DNA of 64,000 nucleotides from Thermoplasmata archaeon. Its GTDB lineage: Archaea; Thermoplasmatota; Thermoplasmata; Thermoplasmatales; GCA-001856825. This document shows positions 9,337-17,377 of this stretch, piece by piece; the first letter of the stretch is position 1, and each line of letters opens with the position of its first letter. The stretch covers positions 62,001-126,000 of the forward strand of contig JAKAXD010000001.1 of the NCBI GenBank assembly GCA_021816725.1, in the 5' to 3' direction. The notes below the pieces were generated by a model that worked only from the letters and a program-made list of their open reading frames with translations, had not been told where the DNA came from and ran no database searches. Position numbers and translations under genes: made by a program.

Positions 9337-9358
9337 ATTTTATTCCTTTTTCTTTTTT
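9337..9358 (+). terminator. T-rich terminator after surface protein gene 1
   Basis: Right after the stop codon comes a T-dominated tract with runs of five and six T. Archaeal RNA polymerase terminates at such U-rich tracts without a hairpin. It separates the two surface genes, and the second has its own promoter. Confidence 0.6.
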
Positions 9359-9372
9359 CACCATTTTAAAGC

Positions 9373-9413
9373 AATATTTTTATATTTGCCGATGCATTGT
9401 TGAATCGGTGGTC
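9373..9413 (+). promoter_or_regulatory. Promoter and SD of surface protein gene 2
   Basis: A TATA-like tract (ATATTTTTATAT, about 9374-9385) lies about 35-45 bases before the ATG at 9419, and GGTGGTC at 9407-9413 serves as the ribosome-binding site. It shows independent transcription from the upstream paralogue. Confidence 0.5.
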
Positions 9414-9418
9414 ATCCA

Positions 9419-12400
9419 ATGAATTCTAGGATTAAAATCGTATTGATCGTTGCGATTATGCTTGCTTCCGTTGTCCTGTCAACCTCCTTTTCCAGTGCAC
9501 AGGCATCCGGGAGCGTTGCATATTCGCCCACCGTCTTCTCCTCCGGAACGACGGTTCTGGCTGAAGCAAACGGAGGCAGTTTTGGGTCCGGCATCACTGT
9601 ATACTTCTACCTGAGCACGTCACCTAGTTCATCCGGCATATCCGGAAGCTACATCGGGTCCGTGTCACTCACAGCAGGATCAACAACGCTCAGCGATGCT
9701 CAGGTGAAATTCACAATTCCGTCTGTTTCAGCAGGCACTTACTACATCATAGCGAGCGACTCTTCATCTGCAACTTCATCCGGTGCGGAATTTGCGTCAG
9801 CATCACAGATAACTGTAAGCACCCTGAAGCCATCAATATCTGTGACGGGTACGCAGCCGACCACGACTGGCACCGTGGCAGGTTCAGGATGGGACCCTTC
9901 GTCTTCAATTTCCGTATACCTTGCGGGTCCCCAGGGATCTTCCATTTTTTCAACGCTCCTAGGAACGTTCACTGCAACATCTTCTGGAAGCATACCCTCT
10001 GGTTCTTCTTTCACGCTTCCTGAAGTGGCTAGCGGGTCATATACCGTCGTTGCACAGGAGTCTTCGGCCTCCTCTAACTCAGGCATAACAGCAGACGGTT
10101 CATTGACGATATCGCCTATACTATCTGTTTCACCGTATGACATAAGCGGTGCCGTCGGGCCTCAGTTCACCGTTTATGGCTACGGTTTCCCTTCGCTCGC
10201 AACAATCCCCTCTGATGGCATATCCGTTGGGGCCGCCAAGGCCATAAATTCCGCTACATCAGCTTCAACGTCAGGCACATTCTCAGTGACTGCATCTCTT
10301 GCATCCGCGATCACAACTTCCGGACCAGCAACAGTTACGGTGCAATACAATTCCACATCGTACTCGCAGGCGAACGCGATACTTATCTCCATACCCAACC
10401 CTGTCTCTCTTGGTTTCACATTCACGCCAACCTCGCTCACCCCTAATACAGCGTTCACAGCAATGGTTTACAACTTCCCATCGGGAGCACAGGTCTCAAT
10501 AACAATCGGTTCAGCCGTCCTCGGTCAGGTGACTGCGGACGCAAACGGCTATGCCAAGCTTTCGGGCAAAGTTCCAGCAATAACTGCAGGAAGCTACAGT
10601 GCAGTCGCATCTTCCTCCGGCCTCTATGCCAGCGTCTCCGTGACGGTTTCCAGCTACTTTTCAGTTGTTGATCCGGACGGAATTGCCATGGTATCGACAA
10701 GCGAGTACTTCCCGTCATCCGGCTATTACACCGTCATGGCCTACGGCCTGAGCCCTGGAACCACATACACGTTCTCGGATTCAGCTGCATCATCCAGCGC
10801 GACCGTGCTGTCGGTCACATCAGGAAAGTTGACCGTGGATAATGCACCAACTTTCGAGTTCCAGCCATCATCAAACGGCACACTCATGTTCGGATTTGAG
10901 CCAAATTTCGGTTCGTCTGCATCTACATCAACGATCACGCTTTCATACTCAGGCGGTTCCGTGAGTGGCTATTCTGGAAACACCTACGGGTATACGGCGG
11001 TTCAGCCCCCACACTTCAGCATATCATACGGCACGGTAAGCATACTTGAGCAGGGGGCCACGGAGACCGTTACGGTCTCAGGCATAATACCCTCCGGCTC
11101 ACTTGTCTATCCGGGACTTAGCACGTCATACAACATATACTTGGGAACAAGCGAACTGTCGTTCCTCATAGGTTCAAGTACTCAATCCACAACTACCCTT
11201 TCGTCTACTACATCATCAGCATCAATATCATTCACGGCACCTACAACGAGCGGCCTTTACTATCTCGCCTTGACGTATTCCGGTCAGCCCCTCTCCTCAG
11301 CAGTATATTCCACTCCAGTAGTCGTCTCATACCCGTCAACGGCACTCAGTTCTGGAAGCGTTCAGGCAGTTACAATAACAACAGCCGGGGAGGTAACAGG
11401 CTACTACATCGTTGGCTACTCTTTCTACTCCCCTGCTACAGTCAAGGTTTACTATTATACGGAAACATCTATGGTTTCGTCGGCGCCCAGCCTAACGTAC
11501 GGAGGATTCTCTTTCAGCATCTCTCTTGCCTCATCACCTGAACCTTCAGGCAATTATGCGGTGATCGCACAGGCGACGTACCAGTCTTCAACATATACAG
11601 CATATTCATCGTATACCGTATACCCGATATTTTCTGTCGCGAGCGGCGGAAATTACAGAGGGCCCATTGGTAGCCAGTTCTCGTTCACTATGACAGGCTT
11701 TTCGGCAGATGAAAACTACAACATCTACTTCTCGTCTCAGAAAGTCTTCTCTGGCACTACGGATGGCACGGGGTCCCTTTCATCAAGCTTCAACATACCT
11801 GCCTTCAAACCTGGAAGCTACAACATAACAGTTGTTCAGCCTTCATCATCCACCACAGTTGCGTCCAGGGAGTTCAACGTGACACCCAGCACATCCCTGA
11901 CAATCCTCAGCGGATATTACTCATTCCCAGGGCAGCTGGTGAATTACTCGTGGAAGACGTCAGTCGCGCCTGATGCTCCTGGCGGCACCAGCGGAGGTCC
12001 ATACTATGGGAACGTATACGTCACAGTATTCTTCAACGGCTCCGCAATATTCACGTCAGCAAGTTCGCTGAAGACAACAGCATCCGCATCCTACCTGAAT
12101 GGCTCGTTCCAGATGCCGAACGGCAACGCTGGCAGCTTCTGGAGCGTCACGCTCTCCTGGCAGCAGGATGAGTACATACTGGAAAGCTCTGCTACAACGA
12201 CAGAGACAATAAGCTCATACCACGCAATGTCAGGAGGCGGGGTATTCCTAGGGCTGGTGAGCGGAAACGGTGCCCTTGTTACAGGAATATCACAGAACCA
12301 GGTTGCCCAGATTACTGCGGCAGTCAACTCATCTATTTCCGCCAGCCTCAGCGTCCCGCTAAGTGAACTGAACGCAAAGATATCCTCCATTAACAATACC

Positions 12401-12832
12401 GTCGTATATCTCAACACATCCTTCGGCACTATGAAGTCATCCGTGACGGCACTTGATGCATCAATAACGGCCCTGAACGGTACGGTTGTAACACTCGAAA
12501 CAACTGTTGGCACAGTGCAGACATCCCTCAGCTCTCTCAATGCTACGCTGGAGTCTATGAACGGTAAGGTCGCTACTGTTGAAACATCCGTAGGAACGCT
12601 TACAGGTAACGTAACGTCCATAAATGGAAGAGTTGTCACGATACAAACATCTCTGGGTACTTTGAAGATGGGTGTGAATTCCCTGCAGAACAAAACAAGC
12701 AACATAGTGAACTACGGGCTCATAATTGACATCGTGATAATAGCCCTGGTTGCCGTGACCCTTGGGATGGCTGCTGTCAGCCTTATGGGCATGAGGGACT
12801 TGAGGAAAAGATTCGGGATGAAGAAGGAATAA
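9419..12832 (+). CDS. Giant secreted surface protein 2 (paralogue of protein 1)
   Basis: A 1137-residue paralogue of the preceding gene. It has a signal peptide (about residues 1-29, ending near AQA), tandem beta-type domains rich in Ser, Thr, Gly and Tyr, the shared segment GNGALVTGI before the stalk, about 110 residues of regular heptads (about 985-1095), a membrane helix (about 1100-1125) and a basic cytoplasmic tail (RDLRKRFGMKKE). The matching segment in protein 1 is GNGALLTGI, so both share a C-terminal module. Two such subunits could build one lattice or be expressed in different conditions. Sequons are frequent, in line with a glycosylated surface protein beside a sugar-activation cluster. 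The S-layer role is inferred. Confidence 0.85.
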   Translation: MNSRIKIVLIVAIMLASVVLSTSFSSAQASGSVAYSPTVFSSGTTVLAEANGGSFGSGITVYFYLSTSPSSSGISGSYIGSVSLTAGSTTLSDAQVKFTIPSVSAGTYYIIASDSSSATSSGAEFASASQITVSTLKPSISVTGTQPTTTGTVAGSGWDPSSSISVYLAGPQGSSIFSTLLGTFTATSSGSIPSGSSFTLPEVASGSYTVVAQESSASSNSGITADGSLTISPILSVSPYDISGAVGPQFTVYGYGFPSLATIPSDGISVGAAKAINSATSASTSGTFSVTASLASAITTSGPATVTVQYNSTSYSQANAILISIPNPVSLGFTFTPTSLTPNTAFTAMVYNFPSGAQVSITIGSAVLGQVTADANGYAKLSGKVPAITAGSYSAVASSSGLYASVSVTVSSYFSVVDPDGIAMVSTSEYFPSSGYYTVMAYGLSPGTTYTFSDSAASSSATVLSVTSGKLTVDNAPTFEFQPSSNGTLMFGFEPNFGSSASTSTITLSYSGGSVSGYSGNTYGYTAVQPPHFSISYGTVSILEQGATETVTVSGIIPSGSLVYPGLSTSYNIYLGTSELSFLIGSSTQSTTTLSSTTSSASISFTAPTTSGLYYLALTYSGQPLSSAVYSTPVVVSYPSTALSSGSVQAVTITTAGEVTGYYIVGYSFYSPATVKVYYYTETSMVSSAPSLTYGGFSFSISLASSPEPSGNYAVIAQATYQSSTYTAYSSYTVYPIFSVASGGNYRGPIGSQFSFTMTGFSADENYNIYFSSQKVFSGTTDGTGSLSSSFNIPAFKPGSYNITVVQPSSSTTVASREFNVTPSTSLTILSGYYSFPGQLVNYSWKTSVAPDAPGGTSGGPYYGNVYVTVFFNGSAIFTSASSLKTTASASYLNGSFQMPNGNAGSFWSVTLSWQQDEYILESSATTTETISSYHAMSGGGVFLGLVSGNGALVTGISQNQVAQITAAVNSSISASLSVPLSELNAKISSINNTVVYLNTSFGTMKSSVTALDASITALNGTVVTLETTVGTVQTSLSSLNATLESMNGKVATVETSVGTLTGNVTSINGRVVTIQTSLGTLKMGVNSLQNKTSNIVNYGLIIDIVIIALVAVTLGMAAVSLMGMRDLRKRFGMKKE

Positions 12833-12856
12833 ATTTTCTATTTTTTTATTTTATTA
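12833..12856 (+). terminator. T-rich terminator after surface protein gene 2
   Basis: A tract of almost only T and A, including seven consecutive T, begins one base after the stop codon. It fits an archaeal U-tract terminator for a highly expressed gene, just before a convergent epimerase gene. Confidence 0.6.
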
Positions 12857-12921
12857 TCTTCCTCTTGAGTTGTCTGGGTTGATGAAACTTCTGAAGATTT
12901 CAATCCTTAATGTCGTAAACA

Positions 12922-13833
12922 TTACGTTTTACTACTGCTTCCTTTAGAATCCAGTATATCCCTTACTCCCTTCCTTACATCATACTCCGGCAGGAACTTC
13001 AGCTCTGCGTTTGATTTCGACATATCCGCCTGGGTGAAATACTGATAGCTCTTCAGGGGGTTTGGAACATATTCTGCTTCTCCTTCATACCCCATCTCCT
13101 CCTTCACTATTCTGAAAATTGAATTGAAATCGACAGATTGGCCCGTGCCAACGTTGTATGCTTCTCCCGGCTTCCCATTCTCCATTGCCAATATTGATGC
13201 CCTTGCAGTATCCTTGACATAAATGAAGTCCCTCCTCTGCGTCCCGTCTCCGTATATCGTAGGCTTCTTCTTGCTCCTGATGTCGTCTATGAATTTCCAT
13301 ATCACGCTTGAGTAGTTCCCCTTGCTGTTCTCGCCGATCCCGTAGGTGTTGAAATATCTCAGGAAAACGGTCTCTATATCATAGTTAAGGAATATCCTTC
13401 CAGTTATCTCGTTTATCCTCTTGCTTCCAGGGTAGAAATTTGTGTATGTACTGGGCAGCTCTGCCTCTTTTGCAGGCACAGATGTCTGGCCGTAAATGGA
13501 TGAGGACGATGCCAGTATGACCCTCTTAACTTTATTCGCAGCGCTCGCAGCCAAAACGTTGTACGTCCCGATGACATTTACCCCGTATCCCTCCCCCGTC
13601 AGGTTTTCGAATTCAGGAGGGGATGTCACGGCTGCAAGGTGAAAAACATAGTCTATTCCCTTGCACGCCTTCAAAAGCATATTCATGCTCCTTACATCCT
13701 GCATTATGTGGTAGTCAGCTTCTGAATCCTTATCCCTGATATCCAACGTTCCTACCGTATAGCCTTCCTTCTTGAGAAGACTGACTATATTCCTGCCTAT
13801 GAACCCCGAGCCTCCGGTAACGAGTATGTTCAT
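12922..13833 (-). CDS. NAD-dependent nucleotide-sugar epimerase/dehydratase
   Basis: A 303-residue extended short-chain dehydrogenase. It has the Rossmann motif GGSGFIG at residues 7-13, HLAAVTSPP near 65-73, the active-site serine region SSSSIYG at 109-115 and YPGSK at 134-138 as the catalytic YxxxK. RRDFIYVKD later in the chain is typical of UDP-glucose 4-epimerase-like enzymes. It probably epimerises or dehydrates an NDP-activated sugar for the surface glycan. The gene is divergent from the hddA homologue with a 113-base gap, and converges on the surface protein genes. Exact substrate not readable; a GDP-heptose or UDP-hexose is possible. Confidence 0.85.
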   Translation of the reverse strand: MNILVTGGSGFIGRNIVSLLKKEGYTVGTLDIRDKDSEADYHIMQDVRSMNMLLKACKGIDYVFHLAAVTSPPEFENLTGEGYGVNVIGTYNVLAASAANKVKRVILASSSSIYGQTSVPAKEAELPSTYTNFYPGSKRINEITGRIFLNYDIETVFLRYFNTYGIGENSKGNYSSVIWKFIDDIRSKKKPTIYGDGTQRRDFIYVKDTARASILAMENGKPGEAYNVGTGQSVDFNSIFRIVKEEMGYEGEAEYVPNPLKSYQYFTQADMSKSNAELKFLPEYDVRKGVRDILDSKGSSSKT

Positions 13834-13946
13834 TCACTACCACAATCGATAAAACAATAAATTTCTATCTACAACCATGAATGTGGGAGAATTAGAGTCT
13901 TGCCATCAGGAAACTGTTATTAATTGGAAGGTGTTATTTTGCCATT

Positions 13947-14933
13947 ATGCTCGATAGAATGGTGATGACGCGTGCACCCCTCAGGATAACGTTTGTAGGT
14001 GGAGGGACGGACCTTCCGTTCTACTACGAGAAGAGGGATTATGGCGCAGTCGTTTCATCAGCGATAAACAAGTATATTTACGTCACAGTCAACAAGAAAT
14101 TCGACGACAAGATAAGAGTGAGTTACTCAAAGACTGAGATTGTAGATGACGTGGGCAGCATAGAGCACCCTTCCGTAAGGGAGGCGCTGAGGTTTCTTGG
14201 CATTGAGAAGGGGATAGAGATAGTGAGCATATCAGACATCCCGTCAAAAGGAACCGGACTGGGTTCGAGCAGTTCCTTTCTTGTAGGGCTTCTCCATGCG
14301 CTTCACAGTTACAAGGGGGAGTTTGTAAATTCGGACGAGCTAGCCAGGGAGGCCGTGAAGATAGAAAGGGAGATACTGAGGGAAGAGGGGGGGAAACAGG
14401 ACCAGTACATCGCCGCACATGGCGGAATCAACCTGATGAAGTTCATGAGGGACGGGAGCGTCGATATGACGAGCGCAATATCCCACGACAGTAACCTTAA
14501 GAAGATAGAGGATTCATTGCTTCTACTCTACACGAATGTGGAGAGAAGTTCTACTGAAATACACAAGGACCAGATAGTGAATTCAGCACAGAAGATGGAG
14601 ACTTATGACGAAATGAAGAAACTTGCAGAACTGGCGTTCAGGGCAATATGCGACGGAGATGTGGATTCTCTTGGCGATATGATGGACAGGAATTGGAGGA
14701 TGAAGAAGTCTCTTTCCAGCAAGATAAGCGACGGCTGGATCGACGAGAAGTATGAGATGTCACTGAAGCTGGGTGCAAAGGGAGGGAAACTGGTTGGTGC
14801 GGGAGGGGGTGGATTCCTTCTGCTCGTAGCCGAACCTGGGAAACATGAAATGATTGCGACGGAACTGGGGCTGAGGAAGGTAGATTTCAAGTTCAGTCAG
14901 TCGGGGAGCAGGGTGATTTTCGTTGGGGATTGA
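13947..14933 (+). CDS. hddA: GHMP kinase, heptose-7-phosphate 1-kinase type
   Basis: A 328-residue GHMP kinase. The N-terminal TRAPLRITFVGGGTDLP (residues 8-24) is the hallmark of D-glycero-alpha-D-manno-heptose-7-phosphate kinase (HddA); the phosphate loop GTGLGSSSSF is at 102-111 and the C-terminal glycine motif VGAGGGGF at about 283-290. HddA makes heptose 1,7-bisphosphate in the GDP-heptose route. Its stop overlaps the start of the gmhA homologue, the enzyme one step earlier, which strongly supports the assignment. A start at 13959 (MVMTRAP) is an alternative. A related sugar-1-kinase activity cannot be excluded. Confidence 0.85.
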   Translation: MLDRMVMTRAPLRITFVGGGTDLPFYYEKRDYGAVVSSAINKYIYVTVNKKFDDKIRVSYSKTEIVDDVGSIEHPSVREALRFLGIEKGIEIVSISDIPSKGTGLGSSSSFLVGLLHALHSYKGEFVNSDELAREAVKIEREILREEGGKQDQYIAAHGGINLMKFMRDGSVDMTSAISHDSNLKKIEDSLLLLYTNVERSSTEIHKDQIVNSAQKMETYDEMKKLAELAFRAICDGDVDSLGDMMDRNWRMKKSLSSKISDGWIDEKYEMSLKLGAKGGKLVGAGGGGFLLLVAEPGKHEMIATELGLRKVDFKFSQSGSRVIFVGD

Positions 14934-15489
14934 CGTAAGTGATTTGAAAAAATATGTTGATGACGGAATCAAGGCAAGGAAGTCTATAGACGTTCAGGAA
15001 ATTGCGAATGTTTCCAAAATTCTGTACGAACGTCTCAGAAGAGGAGGGAAGCTCATAACGTTCGGTAATGGGGGATCTGCTGCCGACGCACAGCACTTTG
15101 CTGCTGAACTGTCAGGGAAATTCATGAATGAGAGGAGATCGTTCCCAGCAGTTGCACTTACAACCAACACCTCTTCCATCACAGCAATAGGCAACGATTA
15201 CAGCTATGCTGAGGTCTTCTCAAGGCAGCTGGAGGGCATATGCACAAAGGACGACTTTGTAGTTGGAATAAGCACATCCGGAAACTCACAGAATGTCATA
15301 GGTGCAATGAAAAAAGCGAGGGAAGTAGGTGCATTCACCCTAGGCCTGACGGGGAAGGATGGAGGAAAGTTGAAGAATGTTGTGGATCAGTGCATCAATG
15401 TTAATTCCGACCTCACCCCAATAATTCAGGAGGTGCACATAGCAATTATCCACATGATTTGCTATTCCTTCGACGCCATGCTGGAGTAG
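14923..15489 (+). CDS. gmhA: Phosphoheptose isomerase (SIS domain)
   Basis: A 188-residue SIS-domain protein. FGNGGSAADAQHFAAEL (about 47-63) matches GmhA, with the metal-site His and Glu at about 58 and 62; GISTSGNS (about 115-122) binds the sugar phosphate, and IQEVHIAIIH (about 167-176) supplies the late Gln and His. GmhA converts sedoheptulose 7-phosphate to D-glycero-D-manno-heptose 7-phosphate. The start is a TTG at 14923 preceded by GGGTGA, overlapping the end of hddA by 11 bases, so the two are translationally coupled. Its 3' end overlaps the convergent epimerase gene by 28 bases. Assignment is firm on motifs and context. Confidence 0.88.
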   Translation: MGIDVSDLKKYVDDGIKARKSIDVQEIANVSKILYERLRRGGKLITFGNGGSAADAQHFAAELSGKFMNERRSFPAVALTTNTSSITAIGNDYSYAEVFSRQLEGICTKDDFVVGISTSGNSQNVIGAMKKAREVGAFTLGLTGKDGGKLKNVVDQCINVNSDLTPIIQEVHIAIIHMICYSFDAMLE

Positions 15490-16382
15490 AGAAGTTTCAG
15501 TCCCTTGTCAAGGCTGATCTTTGCGGAGAATCCTATCTCCCTCTTCGCTTTTGAAACATCTGCCTGCGTTACCATGACATAGTTCTTGACGGGCATCTTG
15601 ATGTACTTTGGTTTGATATTCATCTTGGTTATCTTCTGCAGCCTATCAACGGCTTCATTGAGGGAGTAACTCTTGCCGGTTCCAACATTGAGGATGTTGA
15701 AACCCTTTGCCCCAGAAGCCTTCAGGAGTGCATCCACTACATCCGACACAAAAACGAAATCCCTGCGCTGTTCCCCATCTCCGTATATCACAGGTCTCTC
15801 CTTGTGCATCATCGCATTCATGAACTGCGTCAGGAGGTTGGAATATACCCCCTTCCCTATATCATTGTAGCCGTATATTGAAAAGAACCTCATGGCTGAA
15901 ACGTTCACGTCGTGGAGTCTCGTATACAGTTCTCCCATTCTTTCACAGGCTATTCTTGCCTCAGTGTAATAATCCGTGACGCCTGGAATAACGCTCTCCT
16001 TGTGCGGAGGCGGTATGCCGTTGTATATTGAGGATGTTGACGCGAACACCAGCGGTGTGTTATGTTCCCTGCAGTATTCCAGAACGCTCGTAATACCGTA
16101 GACTACTTCACCTACGAGACTCGGGTTATTCCTGTACATAGGAGATGCGGAATAGATTCCAAGGTGGAAGATGTAGTCAAAATCTTCCTTCATTTTACTG
16201 ACATTCTTGGAATCACCTTTCACGAAGACAGCTCCGTTATCCACTGCACCCTTTATGTTACTCTTCTTACCAGTATGAAGATTGTCAAGAACGACAACTT
16301 CGTTATCCTTGTAAAGGCTATTTACAAGATTGCTGCCTATGAATCCCGCCCCGCCCGTTACCAAAATTTTCTTGCCTTTCAC
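15462..16382 (-). CDS. Second nucleotide-sugar epimerase, YxxxR variant
   Basis: A 306-residue extended short-chain dehydrogenase with the NAD motif GGAGFIG (10-16), STSSIYNG (about 115-122) and RRDFVFVSD, as in UDP-glucose 4-epimerases. The catalytic tyrosine is followed by TEAR (139-143), so the usual YxxxK lysine is an arginine. This may mark an archaeal subfamily or altered chemistry. It differs clearly from the epimerase at 12922, so each probably handles a different sugar. It ends inside the last codons of the convergent gmhA homologue. A role in making the activated sugar for the surface glycan is inferred from context. Confidence 0.8.
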   Translation of the reverse strand: MKGKKILVTGGAGFIGSNLVNSLYKDNEVVVLDNLHTGKKSNIKGAVDNGAVFVKGDSKNVSKMKEDFDYIFHLGIYSASPMYRNNPSLVGEVVYGITSVLEYCREHNTPLVFASTSSIYNGIPPPHKESVIPGVTDYYTEARIACERMGELYTRLHDVNVSAMRFFSIYGYNDIGKGVYSNLLTQFMNAMMHKERPVIYGDGEQRRDFVFVSDVVDALLKASGAKGFNILNVGTGKSYSLNEAVDRLQKITKMNIKPKYIKMPVKNYVMVTQADVSKAKREIGFSAKISLDKGLKLLYSSMASKE

Positions 16383-16548
16383 AGAAAGAAATCCATATGC
16401 GGTATAAAATAACTCTGACTCCCTTCTGCATTTGATTGAACGCTTCTAGATCAGCGTGGCCAATAAGTAGGAGTTCCACATTTCATGTATGAAATTTTAA
16501 TTCCATGAATTCGTCGTGTGAGTAGTACGCCAAAATAATTCACGGACT

Positions 16549-17229
16549 TCATTCTGAATAGATTTTCCGAATCTCATCGTAATCTTTGATTGTGTCTACA
16601 GGTTTCCAGAAACCACTGTACCTGTAGGCAGCTATCTCTCCCTTTCTGGCAAGTGCTTTGAATACTGAGCCTTCTATCCCCTTGTCCGCATAATTCCTCT
16701 TCAGGAAAGGCTTGATTCCACGCTTCAGGAAATATGTGCCACCGTTGACGTAGTAAGGAAGATAAGGTTTCTCATCAAATCTTGTCACAACACCATTGTC
16801 AATTGAAACCATACCGAATGGGCTTCTCATCCTGACCACCATCATGCTCGCAACCTTTCCGTTTGACTGTGAAAACCTTATGAATCTATTGAGATCAAGA
16901 TTGCAGATCGTATCGCCATTCCGTAGCAGTACATCAGAATCAATATTTGAAAATAGGTTGCGAACCGCCCATAAAGTTCCCATGGGCTCACGTTCCCTGA
17001 GATAATGAAGCTTTAGTCGATTCCACCTGTTGCCATATCGTCTCTCAATTGCATCTCCCTTGTAGCCAGTCAAAAGGTAAACATCATCTATTCCTGCGGA
17101 TTCGTAATCTGAAAGTTGTTTGTCTAGAATGACAAAATTGTCTTTAAGGGGGAGCAGAACCTTAGGAAGGTCTGAATCTACAGATTGCAGTCTCTTTCCA
17201 TAACCCCCCGCAAATATGGCACCGATCAC
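16549..17229 (-). CDS. hddC: Sugar-1-phosphate nucleotidyltransferase, HddC-like
   Basis: A 226-residue nucleotidyltransferase of the GT-A fold: AGGYGKRL at 7-14 and PKVLLPL at 22-28 form the NTP-binding signature, RNGDTICNLD at about 108-117 holds the metal-binding Asp, and FDEKP and GGTYFL follow as in sugar-nucleotide pyrophosphorylases. Size and motifs fit D-glycero-alpha-D-manno-heptose 1-phosphate guanylyltransferase (HddC), which would complete GDP-heptose synthesis with the gmhA and hddA homologues 1-3 kb away. Glucose-1-phosphate thymidylyltransferase-like enzymes look similar, so the nucleotide and sugar rest on context. It is transcribed alone on the minus strand. Confidence 0.75.
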   Translation of the reverse strand: MIGAIFAGGYGKRLQSVDSDLPKVLLPLKDNFVILDKQLSDYESAGIDDVYLLTGYKGDAIERRYGNRWNRLKLHYLREREPMGTLWAVRNLFSNIDSDVLLRNGDTICNLDLNRFIRFSQSNGKVASMMVVRMRSPFGMVSIDNGVVTRFDEKPYLPYYVNGGTYFLKRGIKPFLKRNYADKGIEGSVFKALARKGEIAAYRYSGFWKPVDTIKDYDEIRKIYSE

Positions 17230-17285
17230 ATATAGAAAATTCCAACCAGTCGATAAATGTTTGCAAGTAAGAAAGGAAAGAGAAA

Positions 17286-17377
17286 TTTAAGATATAAAGC
17301 GGCCAGTGGTTATTATAATGACTATCAGGAAGGTAACTCCAATCGTATTGCAGAAATATAAAAAATGGAAGAGATAA
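17286..17377 (+). other. TATA box and 19-residue basic ORF
   Basis: A TATA-like tract (TTTAAGATATAAAG, 17286-17299) lies at the right distance for a leaderless transcript beginning at the ATG at 17318. That frame gives a 19-residue basic peptide (MTIRKVTPIVLQ then a Lys/Arg/Trp tail) ending at 17377, directly against the stop of the convergent thermopsin gene. It may be a true microprotein or chance. The peptide cannot be assigned. Confidence 0.3.

Noticed and set aside
12091-12705. Minus-strand 204-codon frame opposite surface protein 2
   Set aside because: Same antisense artefact from low-complexity heptad coding.
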